Assembly (NCBI GenBank): GCA_030248215.1
Contig: JASANG010004112.1
Span: 1 to 64,000 of the forward strand
DNA: 64,000 bases
Reading direction: 5' to 3'
DNA from: Enoplolaimus lenunculus
Taxonomy: Eukaryota > Nematoda > Enoplea > Enoplida > Thoracostomopsidae
Under the pieces are notes generated by a model. The model worked only from the letters and a program-made list of their open reading frames with translations, did no database searches and was not told the origin of the DNA. The position numbers were made by a program, and so were the translations under genes. This document shows, piece by piece, positions 44,201 through 55,760 of the stretch; the stretch's first letter is position 1; every line of letters starts with the position of its first letter.

Positions 44201-46703
44201 TCTACGGTTAAATCTAAGAATAGAATTAAGTACCATTGAATTCGAATTCGGTAAAAATTTGCTGTTAGGATTCGGATCCGGTTGTGAAAAAGGCGTATCC
44301 AACAGTGTTCGGCAATATAGTTTTTTCGTTTTTAAACAATAAAAATTTTAAATAATATTTTTTGTTTCTGGTCACAAATTTTTGAACTGAAGTCGTGTAT
44401 GAAATAATTGCGTTTGCTAAAAACGTAGATTTGCTAGAATAATGAATTTTGGTACTTTTGCAGGTCCTAAAACAATGCTTTTGTTCTAATTTTATTAAGT
44501 TTCCAGATTGTCCAACCACTTGATCAACATGGCAGTGTTTGCTATTATGCAAGGTTTGGATTCCGACTCGGAAAATTAGCAATTGATTCGGATTCGGTCA
44601 AATCGTAGATTTAGTGCCACCCTGGTTGTCTTTATTGACTGTTGAATTGTGTAGTCATTCTAAGTTTAGTATCTTTTATGCATTTGCGTTCAGTAGCTGT
44701 GTGAAGTAGATGTATTACTACATAAGACATGACTATAAAATGCCGTTGTTTTTTGATGTATTGGTAGACATCATGTCTTAAGCTTATAAACGTATTCCTT
44801 GCATGCAACTATGTTTCTGCATATTATAGTCTTATGTTTATAATGACCTACTAATTTAAACAGGAAACTTATTGCCAATAACGAAACACTAACGAGACAA
44901 GAGAAACGTCTTCAGACTGAACTACCGCGTATTGATGCAAAAATCAAAGCTCTGCTTGATCTGCTTAAAATACTGTCAGACGAAAAGGTAAGGTTGCGAG
45001 TAGATTTAAGCTTTACGTTGTGCTTTGCATCTTATACTACTTACTAGGTAAGACATTTGAACAATGAGACTGTAGCAACACGCTTCGTGCTCATGAAAGG
45101 CGAACTTTGTCTTGTGTTTAATATTCAACATGGTGATTCTGTTTTAATTTCGTATTTTACGTTTGAAACACATTAATTTAAAGTCTTTCAGTATGCTTTA
45201 CGTAAACTGCTTGCGATATATGCAGCGCGGCGTATTGTTTACTGGGTTTCCTTCCTTTGTGTTTCATTCTAGCGTGCTACTTGTCAATAGGTGCAACCAG
45301 GAGGGTTGGGGTTCGTGATTTTTGTCCAAAGGTTTTCAGTAACTGAATCAGTGGGTGACCGATGAAACCTTCAAAATATTAATAGGACGTCTCCCAATTT
45401 GAAAAACTTGAATATTTCCTTTGTCTATCTATCTGCTAAAATACGTTATACAGTTGCGGGTTAACTCGGATGGCTTTTGCGTTCACAGGTGAAAGGTCAA
45501 GCAATCGAAGAAGAAATTGAACGCATTAACGAAGCCGTTGTGCTGTCAGAAACGAACAAAGGATCGATTCTGAACGACTTGGAAATTAAAAAACAACATC
45601 TCGAACACACCGTATCGAAATTGAAACGCATGGAATTTGCTCATGCCAAACATGTTATGGATTTAAATAATCAGTTAACTGTTGCCAGAGAGTAAGTCGC
45701 TCGGCTTTTTGGATTTGCACTAAATTTAAATTTGTTGATAAATTTGCCAGTTATTTATACTACGCCGTATGTATGCTCGTAAAGTTATTTTCTTGTGTTG
45801 GACAATATTTACTCACATAGTTGTAATGTGCTATTCCATTGGACAGTATCTGGATTTCATTGACTATCCGGTTTTATGGTTGAAACTTAATTATCTGGAT
45901 CCGGCTTCAGCATCCGGTAATTGAAAATCCTATCACAATCTGGTTAATGATACATTGTTTGTGTGACTTGCGGAAAACTTGGTATGTTTACGATATTCAT
46001 GTCCGATGTACAGTGTGTTTGGTTTAGACAACTGGAAGAGATTAAAATCGCTAGGAATGACGAAGATCTTGCTTCAAAAGAAATGGCCGATCATTGTGCT
46101 GAATTACTTGAAACGATTTCTCAGTTAAACAGGACTCGAGATGTATTACTGCACAAAACTGAACACGCTTCGAACTTAATTATGGAAAAGGTAAGTGTAA
46201 ACAATTTATTTTAATAAATGCATGTTATCTATTGGTATTCTTATTGGACCTAAGGTAGATTTTCAAGCTCAAGACGTTTTATTCTGATGAGTATTGTCTG
46301 AATCGGAAATTTGGACTCTTATTTAACTTTAACATATTTTAATGTTCGCTCTTATTCTAACGTCGCTACGCTGGAATTTAATACGTTTGGCTGCATAATA
46401 TCATTATCTGAGGAAAATTTTATAATTTTCGATAGTATATATACAGACGCGGTTCAAACCACTACGGCAACAATGCGGTTTCTGTGCACTTAATTTTTGT
46501 TCATGACTGTCATTACTTACGGTTAATGTCTTGGTTATTGTAAATTTCATTCAATTATATTTCAGTACCAACAGCACAAAGAAGCCGTTGACCGCAGGTT
46601 AGATTACTTGCGTCAGGAATCGTCCATGCTAACGGATGAATTGCTGAAAAAGACTAAATTAAATTGGGGTCAAGCAATAACGGAGGCGAAGCCTGCGTCA
46701 TGA
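32292..46703 (+). CDS. NUF2: NUF2 kinetochore protein (Ndc80 complex)
   Basis: Fourteen exons inferred: 32292-32418, 34325-34399, 34838-34926, 35058-35137, 35666-35766, 36227-36337, 36645-36701, 43654-43716, 44039-44169, 44864-44987, 45489-45691, 46028-46190, 46566-46703, plus possible variation at exon 2's donor; about 486 residues (human 464). NUF2 pairs with NDC80 in the complex that ties kinetochores to spindle microtubules. The N-terminal CH-like domain shows ENPTVAHLMYI (human PNPKPEVLHMIYM), SNDIFAPTKKRTVYFVGKLI (human [21 protein letters not shown]), then a long coiled coil with LVSSPEKL (human IVDSPEKL) and YQQHKEAVDRRL near the end. Exon 1 holds one extra A in a run at about 32339-32343 that shifts frame between the ATG and the conserved part; it could be a sequencing error or a real lesion. 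The family call rests on remembered alignments. Confidence 0.78.
33671..34044. mobile_element. MITE with CAGGGATGGGAGG-type ends
   Basis: Starts CAAGGGATGGGAGGTCTCGG with a fold-back GGTTAAAAACCGAGACC, and ends near CCGAGACTGCCATACCTG. It is related to 40536-40896. hAT-like ends suspected; intron 1 of NUF2. Confidence 0.5.
34500..34740. repeat. CCGGATA-rich dispersed repeat
   Basis: Repeated ATCCGGTA/TACCGGATA motifs (ATATCCGGTATCCGGTAGG, TTAATACCGGATACAG). Related stretches occur near 45.85-45.93 and 46.95-47.03 kb. Intronic in NUF2; family unknown. Confidence 0.4.
37130..38825 (-). CDS. Four-pass membrane protein nested in the NUF2 intron
   Basis: Three exons on the minus strand: 38825-38606, 38039-37806, 37395-37130, 720 nt, 239 residues; donors GTACGT and GTAAGA and both acceptors keep the frame. 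I do not recognise the family. Visible helices: TM1 VLPGSFQLCVIFFALTQHVY, an acidic stretch around EYDFWAETD-like FWAETDIIIF leading to GIKECIANYLDGGYLRAMW, TM2 CIQQAITIGILF, TM3 LMYPILVIQNIYVLGLIIL, and TM4 MFVMLSVYFVGGGLNCIL. After TM4 comes a cytosolic tail rich in Ser/Thr/Gln (QTQSTTTSARSETS). The layout, four helices with a short Ser-rich C-tail, resembles small tetraspan proteins. The ATG has an in-frame alternative 36 nt upstream. It runs antisense to NUF2 within its intron, so it has its own promoter, not identified. Confidence 0.68.
38095..38280. repeat. Dispersed repeat R1
   Basis: Second copy of the repeat at 6255-6440 (shared GTGATAGGTTTTCAAA, AAAAGTGGTACACA, GAGAGGTGCTACACACATTT). 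It lies in intron 1 of the nested membrane-protein gene, close to its acceptor. Confidence 0.5.
39079..39579. mobile_element. Element with long terminal inverted repeats (about 95 bp)
   Basis: Left arm TTTGGTTGTGTCTTTTCGGT .. GCCCAAAAGTGGTCGGATTT .. GCATATTTGAG is inverted at the right (CTCAAATATGCAATAATTTC .. CCGACCACTTTTGGGTAAAC .. CCAAAAAGACCCGTTTGG). The 300-bp middle is non-coding. Single copy here. Confidence 0.7.
40536..40896. mobile_element. MITE with CAGGAATGGGAGG ends
   Basis: CAGGAATGGGAGGCTGC at the left and GAGGCGGCTCATCCCTG at the right, with internal GGTCTCGG/CCGAGACC fold-backs. It is related to 33671-34044. Confidence 0.6.
40905..41130. repeat. Degenerate GCTTCAGTGTGCAGCAC repeat
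   Basis: Variants of CTTCAG(C/T)GTGCAGCACTG(A/G)AGC recur about ten times in direct and inverted orientation. Probably an old short-period repeat. Confidence 0.5.
42222..42448 (-). mobile_element. T2 MITE with telomere-like core
   Basis: T2 ends, core of CTTAGG units with CATTTTTGCAACG spacers, and a perfect 8-bp target duplication GAAAAAGT on both sides. NUF2 intron. Confidence 0.85.
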
Positions 46704-47794
46704 ACATTTGTCTCTGTTAATACTACTCGTACAAGAAGAATATCAACTCAAAATCGAACAAAAGTTGTAAGTATGCATATGCTTTTCCTTTAAATCGTTC
46801 AAAAAACATACTGTTTTAATAGGGCGTTCACAGTACGACCGGATTTTAGATACCGGGGAATTATAGTGAATTTTTGAGCGGAACGAATATTATGTTAAAC
46901 ATCTAAATGTTCAAAATGTTTGTTTTGAAAAATTTTTTGATATTGGGGCCGCGATCGTAAATATCCGGTAGGTTAATAGCGAAGCTGGATACGTGTGTCG
47001 ATTTTTACTACGTATTCAACTACTGTCACATCCGATACCGTTTTCCATTCATATTTTATAAAACGCTCAGTATTATAGGTGGTTTGTATTGTTAATATTT
47101 TCGTATACACATACGATATAATTGTTTTGCTTAAATTGTAATGCACCGAGTACCAGTATGTCAACATCTATCTAGAGTTTATAGATCCTTTTGATAAGAG
47201 AAAACCACTGCACCCGCCAGACTGGAAAGTACATTCTGGAGACAAGCAAAAATTTATCTTGGTTCACATAGGAAAGAATTAACATCGAAATGTTTTCCTA
47301 ATTCCTTGTTCCATATCTGTTAAAAAGCTGGCAGAACCAACACTATACTGTATATGTATGTAGCGCTTGAGTGTTTCAATTTTATGCATATTTGTATGTT
47401 AGAAAGTGTTTATTCCGGACATTCATTTTCCATTGCTCATGAATAAAAATGCGTATGAGTAAAAGATGCGTTGATGAGTGTGTTATACTAGAGCGTAAGG
47501 TGGGGCGTAACCGGATGTCTATTTCCGTTATACAATTACTGGAAATTCCGCTTTTGTGCTTAAAATTAATATATATGACAATTTTTCAAAATTACAAAGG
47601 TGGAACGCACCAAAGAAATTTTATGAAACTGCAAAATTTCGCTACCGAAATTGCCGGAAGGTTTGACAGAACTACCGGTTCTGTAGGTCGATTTTCTGCC
47701 GGATTCCGAGCATATTTCCTGGTTGTATCATGGGAGCGTCGTATAGTGCTCTAACCGGAAAACATTCGGCCAAACTTTTAGGGCCGTAATAGTA

Positions 47795-48072
47795 AATTAA
47801 ACGTAGCCTAAGCGTTGCAAAAGCGTATTCCTAAGCTTAAACCTAAACCTATGCAAAAAATGTAGTCTAAATGTAAGCTTGCAAACGGTCGAAAAATCGA
47901 CGGGCCAGTGTAAAGAACAGGGGCGGAACAGTATTATAAGTTTATTCCTAAAGCCTTAGCCAAAGCGTAAGAATGAGTTTACGCCTAAGCCAAGCAAAAA
48001 ATTAGTCTAAACCCTAAGCTTATTTCATTCTAGTCACAGAAAAACGTTCCGCCCCTTATCTTTACTTGGGCT
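47795..48072 (+). mobile_element. Two adjacent telomere-core MITE remnants (T2-like, then T1)
   Basis: 47795-47890 has GCCTAAGCGTTGCAAAAGCG and TGTAGTCTAAATG of the T2 type. 47903-48072 is a T1 copy with AAAGAACAGGGGCGGAACAG at the left and GTTCCGCCCCTTATCTTTAC at the right. Confidence 0.55.
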
Positions 48073-49194
48073 TGTCACAGGGGAAATAGAAAATATTCAT
48101 GATAAAGGGTTTAAGGGAAAATTTTTCGGTTTACTATCTATAAGCTTGCTTTATTGTAGTAACCTAAAATAATAGATTCTGAGCCTGAAGAAGTACGAAG
48201 CGTTTATCAAAAATCAGTTTGAAAGTTCGTTTTTAGTGAAATCTCGGCAATATAGCTTCCACAAGTGCCACAAAATTAAAAAACCTACTCTCGAAAGGGC
48301 ACATTTTTAAAAAATACACGATGTGTCACTAAGCAAATTGTCCATACGTCCGGCAAAATGTCTACCGAACCGGAGGTCGGTTTTCAAACGCAGACCTCCG
48401 GTGATACCCTGATTGTATGCTAAATACACCTAGCTGTTGTTGTAACTCTTGATTGCCATCGAAACTATAGTTTTCTTTGGAGTTTCACGTCCGTTTGTAT
48501 TGGTTATTTGTAAGTTTTGAGCCTGCTACAATTTTTCTAAACGGAATTGTCCATATGTCAAAATTTATTGAGCATACTAGGTTAAACTGACTGAGGTGGA
48601 CATGAAATATACTTAGCTAGGATTCGCCATCATAAAAGTGAATAAAATTATCGTATTTATACCTAACTAGTTCGACTGCTGGCACGAGCCAGTCGTCAAA
48701 ATATATTCAAAAACTCACCAATCACCGGGAAGAAGTATCATCCGGGGAGAAAAGTAACTGGAGAAACAACAATTGAAATGAAAAAATGCGGGGATAATCG
48801 GCTGTTCCGGGAAAAATACACACTTCTGCTATATATACGTAACCAAATCGGGGAGAAACAGACAGCTTTAAAAACACAACTAATTTGAACATTTTAACAT
48901 TAGAACTAACATCTACCAGTTGGCATATACGTATTAACTTTACAAATTTTTGTATTACGTTGTATTTTCAGTTTATATTATTGGAAGTTTAACCCATAGT
49001 AAATTGGGAAGTCCAGAGCTGACCACCACACAACGCAGCTTTACGTGTGTTATCCAAATGTTATTAATTTAGATAAATGTAATATATTCCTAGATATATA
49101 ATATCTTAAATGTTCCAAACTAAAACATTACATCTCGCAGCGTCGGCGCGTACGTGCTTTTCAGCCCGCTATTTATGTGTTGATGAAGGTGCGT

Positions 49195-49360
49195 AGAACT
49201 GGTTTCTCCACAGCGGGGGGGCAGCACTTTTCGAAATTTTCATTTTCCCCCGGCAAAAATTTTACCGCCCTTCGAAAAGGCTCCCCGGCAAATTTTCGGC
49301 CGCCCCCCAGCAAATTTTTTCTAGGGCCCCCCCAGGGCTTTTCTAAGCAAAAAATTTCAA
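49195..49360. repeat. C/G-run-rich dispersed repeat
   Basis: Blocks of GGGGGG and CCCCC separated by AAATTTT(C/T), similar in texture to 49.84-49.90 kb. Family unknown. Long overlapping frames here come from composition only. Confidence 0.4.
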
Positions 49361-51075
49361 TGTTAAAACATAAAGACCTGGACTTTTTTGAGGCGGACAT
49401 TCGGCAAAATGTGATTTTACATTACGCTGAGTACTCATAATTTTTTAAAAGCATTACAAATACCGGTAGTAATTAGTACAATTCAATAATGAACTGAAAA
49501 AAGCACAATTATATAAAGACCGTTTCAGGGCATACAGCATTCGAAAGTACCTTGCAGCAACAAGTTCAACCCGCCTGAGCCTTATGATAAACTGAAGGTG
49601 TGACTAATATATAAAATATATGTTAATCATAGTTTCAATTATAGATTATCTATATTTTATATAATTGTGCTTGTTTCAACTTCTGGTAAAGTTGTCAGTA
49701 ATATTAGTTAAAATTATTGTTATTCTCGTTTGCGGGGAATTTTTGTTATGTTGAGCGATGAGTAATCTTCAGTTGAGTTGGAAACACGATCTAGAATAAA
49801 AAAATGGCCCAAAAAGTGGGTTTGCAAAATTTTAAGCCTGCCCCCCAGGAAACTCCTGGGGGGCCCAGGAAACGCCCCCGGCGGAAATTGTCAAGCTTTG
49901 GAGAAGCCAGTAGAAAGTTGTATTTTTAAGGTTTCAAGAGTAATATATGCCACCGGACATCCGACTCCGGCAAACGATCGCCATCCGTCTCCGGTATATA
50001 CTTGCTGAATGTTTTTAAAGCTTCAAAAATTGAGGCCATTATTTGTATAATGCCAATTGCCATGGAACTGATTAACTTTTACGTATTTTTTCAGTTATTC
50101 ATGTATTATAAAGGTTTGCATGTACCGAGTACGTTCGCGATCTTATAATACCGTTAAAAAACTCGATAAGGATGACCAGTGTTATTTCAGGGTCATGAAC
50201 AGTTTATCAGCGTACACTTATTCTTAAGCGTAAGCCTAAACTTCAGCTTAAAAATATATTTAGATAGGCTTAAGCGAATTTTCAGCTATTTCATCGCAAA
50301 TTTTAGCGAAAACAAAATTGAATTGCAAAAACACTCATTTTCGAAATAACTTTTTAAAGACAAAGTTTCACAACATTTAAATGATAATGAATAATTTACC
50401 ACGAAACCGTAAAAATTGCAGTTCCTGCATCTTTGAATGCAGGAACATGAACAGGAATTGAATTTTTGCAGAAATTCCGCGGATTTCCGGTTCCTGCGTT
50501 TTTTCATTCGGTTTCTGTAAATTTTTACCATCATTAAGCATTTTACGAAAAATGACGATAAAATAAAATGCGTAGATTTCAAACACCCATGTTCAACTAA
50601 GGTTTTATTGGTAAAATTGGTTCATCACAAAGCTCAGAGATTCAGCTTTTCCATTATTTAACTATCAATATAATCAAAAGTCAATCATATTATAAATGTA
50701 TGCTTTTATTGACAAGAAATCAATACCTGTTATGCAGCATGTTTAGTGTATTGATGTTTATCATTAAGCAAGTGGACTTTGAAGCCAAACTTGAAATGGT
50801 AACAGTTTTGCGGGGGGAGTTACGCCAGTGTAATTTTTCCAGGGGAAAAATTACGCCGTAGCTTTGTCCGTATTGAAGTTTTCGGTTGGAAAATCGCGGG
50901 TCCGGGTCTTGGATTTGAGAAATTTTGAGTCCGGGTCCGGGTTTTGAATTTGGTAAATTCTAGGTCCGGAATTTAGATTTGATAAATTCCGGGTGCGGGT
51001 TTAGATTTTGAAAATTCAATTCTGGTCTCCACTCTTTCGTATAAGGCATTCCACGTACTTACTTTTTTGTTGCAG

Positions 51076-54024
51076 CTAGTCAAAATGCTATTCCGTCGAC
51101 CTCAAAAGAATACTACGAAAGTTTAACCCCGAAACAACGAGATCTGATTGACCGAATTATTCGCGTAGATCACGCTGGCGAATTAGGTATCACTAATTGT
51201 TGTTTTAGTTTCATGATTGTTATGTAAAGTTTGTTTTATTGCTTTTGACTTGCAAAGAGTTTCATTGATTTTAGACCTGTGACCTATTGAAATGTTCAAA
51301 AACGATATCGCTGCCTCATGCATCTGAACGAAGCTTATTTTTAGGCGCCGACAGAATATACGCAGGTCAAATGGCAGTTTTGGGTTCTTCAAGCGTTGGA
51401 AATCTGATTCAGGTAACGTATCATTTGTTCGTTCGAATTTCGGGGTGTGTAAACACTTTTATGAAAATTTCTTGAAGTGTGCGTAAAATCGGTTGAGTGT
51501 GGAGAAAACCTACGTCTTTTATATTTGAGGGTCAATTGACTTATGTGTAGTTCAATTACCCAATGTATTCAAATATATTTTTTACCAAATATGTCATGTA
51601 CAAAAAAGCGAGTGAAGTGATCACATTTTTCTTTTCCATATTGCGAAAGCAAAGCAAAGCGTTTATAGAAAAGCTACCTAGAACGAATTTTTATAAAACT
51701 TAGTGCGCAAAAAGTCGTACAAAAATTATATGTGGTGTGACAAGGCGAGTTTCCTCTTATAGAGAGCCACCCTAATAGCCTGGCATTATCATTTAAAGTG
51801 TTTTGGACAGGTCTGACTGCAGCCAGTGGTTGCTATTTTCAGCATATGTGGGATCAAGAAAAAGAGCATTTACGAACATTTGAAAAATTGATTCCACAAA
51901 ACCGTGTTCGACCTACTGTGTTGTTACCATTGTGGACGGTAGTGGGGTGGGTGTTAGGTTCGTTAAAATTTTTGTGTAATTCAGAATTGAAACACACACG
52001 ATTGTATATATCAATTTAAAACATAATATATTCACCATGTTGATGAACTATTTAATTAAATGCTGCGTATGTGTTTAACGAATTTCAGAAACGTATTGGA
52101 ATTAAGCATATAATTGTATTAGAATGTTTTTAAACTTTGCATCTCTAATAGTTGAGAATAAAATTAGTGGTTTGTTGCTAAAACTACAGTTTTGTCCACG
52201 AGCAGCGTGAACAGCGTATTTCAATGGTTTTTGCTTGTGCCAACAACTGGCCATATAATTTTATGCAAACGTTCAATGAATGAAGTCTGGCTAAATATTA
52301 TTAACGAAATGTTTTAAAATTGCACAAATTTAGGTGTGTCAACAGCAGCTGTAGGTAAAGAGGCAGCAATGGCGTGTACCGTTGCAGTAGAGGAAACCAT
52401 TACTGATCATTATAACGAGTAGGTTCCTTTTTACGTATTTCGACAAAATTTAGAAACCTGCTAATTGTTTCTAATGACCGTTCACATAATTTATTTTAAT
52501 TGATACAATTTTTCTTTTCTGTATGATTAGTTCTTAAATGAAATAAAATTAGGTTTGTTTAGTGATTGCTTATTTGTAATTTTACCAATATGACATAACT
52601 AAGTTCGTTCATTCGTTAAAGATTTACGTTATTTAAACTTAAATCAAAGGGTAGTACTAGAATTTAAAATAGGTAATCTTCATGTATATATTGTGCAATT
52701 GAACTTTTTTATCCAAGTTAAATAGTTGTGATCCTATGACGTCATGATCAAATATTAACCTTTTGATTGGTTATTTGTATTTTTATAGCCAAATTAGGCA
52801 GCTAATGGAAGACGATCCTGAGAAACACAAGCAGTTGCTTGAAGTGAGTTAGGCGCGAGGCATTGTTTTAACTGTAATACTTTATAATAGCGTGTTTAAA
52901 AACACAATATGTTCGAGTTAAAAATTAATTCGAGCAGTTATAGTTCACAAATTAGTGTCAATGAGTTTTATTATGTGTTGAAATGGACATAACATCCAGC
53001 TTTAATATTCGTCTGGTGGGATGTTGTGGTGTCGGTCGTTCGGTAATTTTTAGTATTTGGACGTATTGGCTGCCATGTTGCAGAAATACAGAAGTGGGGT
53101 TTATCTAAACTTTTATGTCAAGCAACTGTTCGTCATCTTTTTTGCTATCATTCATTGTTTTGCATTGGTTGGACAGATTATCACAAAAATACGTAACGAA
53201 GAAATGGAGCATCATGATACCGGGCTTGATCACAATGCGGAACAGGTAAACAAAAACGAAGCCCAGCGAGAACTTGCAGGTTCAAGTTGCAGTTGACAGT
53301 TTCTGTGAAAAACTTGCACATGCAATTTGTAGCTGTCAGCTCCCGCTGCACAACTTGCACGTGTGAATAATGCCTTACTGTTGTTTACATATCCCACCCA
53401 ATCTATAACCACAGATTGAGACATTTCGGCACACTCTGAGGTATGCTTTTTCACAATTTGAGGGTGGTAAAGCTGTGTTATATCTGCCATATATTCTCAT
53501 CCATTTTGGCACATCGGCCAATGTAAAGAACAGGGGCGGAACAGTATTATAAGCATATTACTAAGCCTAAACCTAAGCCTAAGCGTAAGAATGAGTTTAT
53601 TCCTAAGCCTTAAGACAAGCAAAAAATAGTCTAAAGCTTAAGCTTACTCTTTTCAAGTCGTACAGAAAAACGTTCCGCCCCTGATCTTTACATGGGCCGG
53701 CACATCAAACATAATATCCATAATGTTATTTGTACGCGATAAGCATATGCAAACTCACACGTTCTATACCGTGCATTTGGGACCGTGTACTACTTAACAG
53801 TAGATAGTGCAAAATTTTACAATGTTCCACGCTACGACTGATTGTTTTTGCACCACATGATATATAGCAGGAATAAGCTACTGACATGTGAGCTAAATTT
53901 TTGTTATTCTCATTACAACTTACTATATTCTGTGACTTGTTTTCAGGCTCCTTTTTTCCAAGCGCTAAAAAGTTGTATTCAATTTGGATGTCGTCAAGCT
54001 ATTTGGATATCTGAGCGTGTGTGA
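51076..54024 (+). CDS. COQ7: COQ7 5-demethoxyubiquinone hydroxylase (CLK-1), first exon missing
   Basis: Seven exons seen: 51076-51186, 51345-51412, 51843-51957, 52334-52418, 52789-52843, 53177-53245, 53947-54024, giving 192 residues in one frame. This mitochondrial inner-membrane di-iron enzyme hydroxylates demethoxyubiquinone in ubiquinone synthesis; its C. elegans version is CLK-1. Iron ligands are visible: Glu in RVDHAGELGADRIYAGQ, EKEH in MWDQEKEHLRTFE, Glu in ACTVAVEETITDHYNDQ, and EEMEHH in IRNEEMEHHDTGLDHNAEQ. The C-terminus FGCRQAIWISERV matches the family ending. The first visible exon starts in mid-codon, so an upstream exon with the start and mitochondrial targeting peptide must exist; I could not find it. 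All catalytic residues are present, so the gene looks functional. Confidence 0.93.
53262..53378. mobile_element. M5 fragment (CACGTGTGAAT end)
   Basis: GAACTTGCAGGTTCAAGTTG .. AACTTGCACGTGTGAATAAT matches the right end of the 55.14-55.43 kb element. Last intron of COQ7. Confidence 0.5.
53516..53698 (+). mobile_element. T1 MITE with telomere-like core, perfect target duplication
   Basis: GGCCAATGTAAAGAACAGGG to CTGATCTTTACATGGGCC, core CCTAAG/GCGTAA units, with GGCACATC on both sides (8 bp, perfect). Last intron of COQ7. One of the cleanest copies for defining T1. Confidence 0.9.
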
Positions 54025-54042
54025 TTTGGAACGCGTTATTGT

Positions 54043-54190
54043 CTACATATATCCACACAACGGGGCCGAAACAAAATCGAAATTTCGTTTCGTAAACCAC
54101 GCTTGTTGGCCGTATCCATCGTCTTTTGCGGCGTGAATTACACTGTTTAGCCATTTCGGTGCAGTTCCAACTTGAGGATTCGCTTGTAGT
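54043..54190 (-). CDS. Candidate 3' exon of an unrecognised gene
   Basis: An open minus-strand stretch reads ..QVGTAPKWLNSVIHAAKDDG then YGQQAWFTKRNFDFVSAPLC before a stop 18 bp beyond the COQ7 stop codon. The residue mix is protein-like, but no family is recognised and no acceptor is certain. If real, it converges tail-to-tail with COQ7. Confidence 0.3.
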
Positions 54191-54494
54191 TTCTTTTTTA
54201 TTTTTATCATTGATTGCACACATAGAAAGCTAATCAATATTTGTACCTATAGTACTTATGGGTTTGTAAGAAAGCGGTTTTGGAGGCTTCATTAGTACTA
54301 CAATATAGAGTGCAACCGGAGCCAGAGGTCAGTAAATTTTGCTACGGTACTAGTTTGGTACAAATTTTTGAATCGTTTGGTATGGTTTACCGTATTTTTT
54401 TCGCTCCATTTCCGTAGATATTTGTGTAGTATTGTTTGTGTTCTATATTTCTATTTTCCATAGTAAAATTTTGTGTTCTAACTACTAGACCATG

Positions 54495-54667
54495 GGCCCA
54501 TGTAAAGATCAGGGGCGGAGAGTTTTTGAGGGACAAGAATAGAGTAAGCTTAACCTTTACACTAATTTTGTTTCTTGGCTTAGGTTTAAGAATAAACTCA
54601 TCCTTTAACTACTTAAGCTTAGGAATATGCTTATAATACTGTTCCGCCCCTGTTCTTTACATTGGCC
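54495..54667 (-). mobile_element. T1 MITE with telomere-like core
   Basis: GGCCCATGTAAAGATCAGGG to CTGTTCTTTACATTGGCC with a short, mutated TTAGG core. Target duplication not clear. Confidence 0.7.
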
Positions 54668-54830
54668 AGCCCGTATATGTCAACATATCGCAGATTATAG
54701 CTTAAAAGCAAAAATAAATTTAAGGTCTAAATACTACTCTTCTTTTCACATACTATCTAATTTGAGCAACGAACTGTAATTTTATCAAACTTTAGTTTTA
54801 AGCGAAAAATATTCACTTCACTAGCTGTAA

Positions 54831-55088
54831 CCCCTTCTCACATTGAGTTGCCTGTAGGCAACTCATCGCAGTGTATATACGTTAAATAGTATATATTGCA
54901 CCGTGTTTAACTATTGCAACACGTATACATAATACTAAATCACCACAAGACGTGAGAGCCCCCTCGGGCTCGAGCGTCAAGCTCCTATAGCAGTGGTGAT
55001 GATATACGCCTCCCACTCCAGTCACTGGAGTTCGAATCCTAGCATAAAAGTAGGTCTCAGGGGAATAGAAAATATTCATGTGAGAGGG
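54831..55088 (+). mobile_element. M3 piggyBac-like MITE with tRNA-like core
   Basis: About 90% like 21782-22043. Ends CCCCTTCTCACAT and ATGTGAGAGGG, TTAA at the right and GTAA at the left. The B-box GAGTTCGAATCC is better preserved here, while the A-box has lost three bases. Confidence 0.78.
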
Positions 55089-55139
55089 TTAAGCTTCATG
55101 TTTTACAACTTCGATTCAATAGAAAGAGAATCAAGCTCT

Positions 55140-55430
55140 ATTCACACGTGCTAATTTATACGCAAATACTTGCTCGTGCATCTTGCACGCGCAAGTTTGG
55201 TCCCAACGCAGCTTTGAAGTTCTTTCAGCTGCACATTAATCTCTGGAACTCCTGTTATTGAATTTAATTCGCACCTGTGAACGCAGTTGCAAGCCGTTTG
55301 AATTTCTTGCACCTGCAGTTTCATTGCTCAATCGGAAAGTTCCTTTGGAAATACTTGCAGCTGTAAGTATTTCGCGCAAGTTGTAGCTGCGAGTTCTCTC
55401 TGCAAAAACTTTCACATGTGAATGGGACTT
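55140..55430. mobile_element. M5 MITE (CATTCACATGTG ends)
   Basis: TATTCACACGTGC at the left and CACATGTGAATGGGAC at the right; CTTGCACGCGCAAG palindromes inside. Partial relatives are at 16984-17166 and 53262-53378. Confidence 0.6.
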
Positions 55431-55487
55431 TACAATAATTTAATTTGAAGTTCAATTTTATTCAAAACAAACTGTTCCGTTTTGAAA

Positions 55488-55679
55488 TCATCTATTTTCT
55501 GCTTCTCTCAGTTTGTTCAAAATCAACGCGTATGCAAGAATAGTACTCACAAGCTGAAACGAATACAGTAAAACAACCATTGCGACTACGACGTATATAT
55601 ATTCGGCAGCGGCTTTTTGCTTTAGACTAACTGGTTCATGCTTACTTTTAGGGATTTGTAACAGAAGTTTTCTTTTTGC
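55488..55679 (-). CDS. Candidate membrane-spanning exon of an unrecognised gene
   Basis: The minus strand is open for about 63 codons: KRKLLLQIPKSKHEPVSLKQ, then a strong helix AAAEYIYVVVAMVVLLYSFQ continuing LVSTILAYALIL and ending NKLREAENR before a stop. It resembles the last helix and basic tail of a small multi-pass protein. A possible donor (GTGAGT) lies inside. No family recognised. Confidence 0.4.
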   Translation of the reverse strand, partial: AKRKLLLQIPKSKHEPVSLKQKAAAEYIYVVVAMVVLLYSFQLVSTILAYALILNKLREAENR

Positions 55680-55699
55680 TTACAGGTTTAGGAATTATC

Positions 55700-55760
55700 G
55701 GCCCATGTAAAGATCAGGGGCCAAACGTTTTTCTGTAAGACTAGAAAAGAGTAAGCTTAA
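55700..55760 (-). mobile_element. T1 left half, cut by an insertion
   Basis: GGCCCATGTAAAGATCAGGG .. AGTAAGCTTAA stops abruptly where another repeat (CACTGCAAAAGCTCGCATCT) begins. The matching other half is at 56306-56440 in the opposite orientation. Confidence 0.65.

Larger units (their letters stand above)
46704..51075. other. Intergenic region, NUF2 to COQ7
   Basis: The first part may be NUF2 3' UTR (46704-46760 could continue a coiled-coil frame, EEYQLKIEQKL). Then T-type MITEs at 47.8-48.07 kb, C-run-rich repeats near 49.2-49.35 and 49.84-49.90 kb and AT-rich sequence. The missing first COQ7 exon is expected here but was not identified. Confidence 0.4.

Noticed and set aside
49177-49440. 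Frame starting MLMKVRRTGFSTAGG as the missing COQ7 targeting exon
   Set aside because: The rest of the frame is C/G-run-rich repeat and there is no suitable donor in phase; the resemblance to a targeting peptide is superficial.
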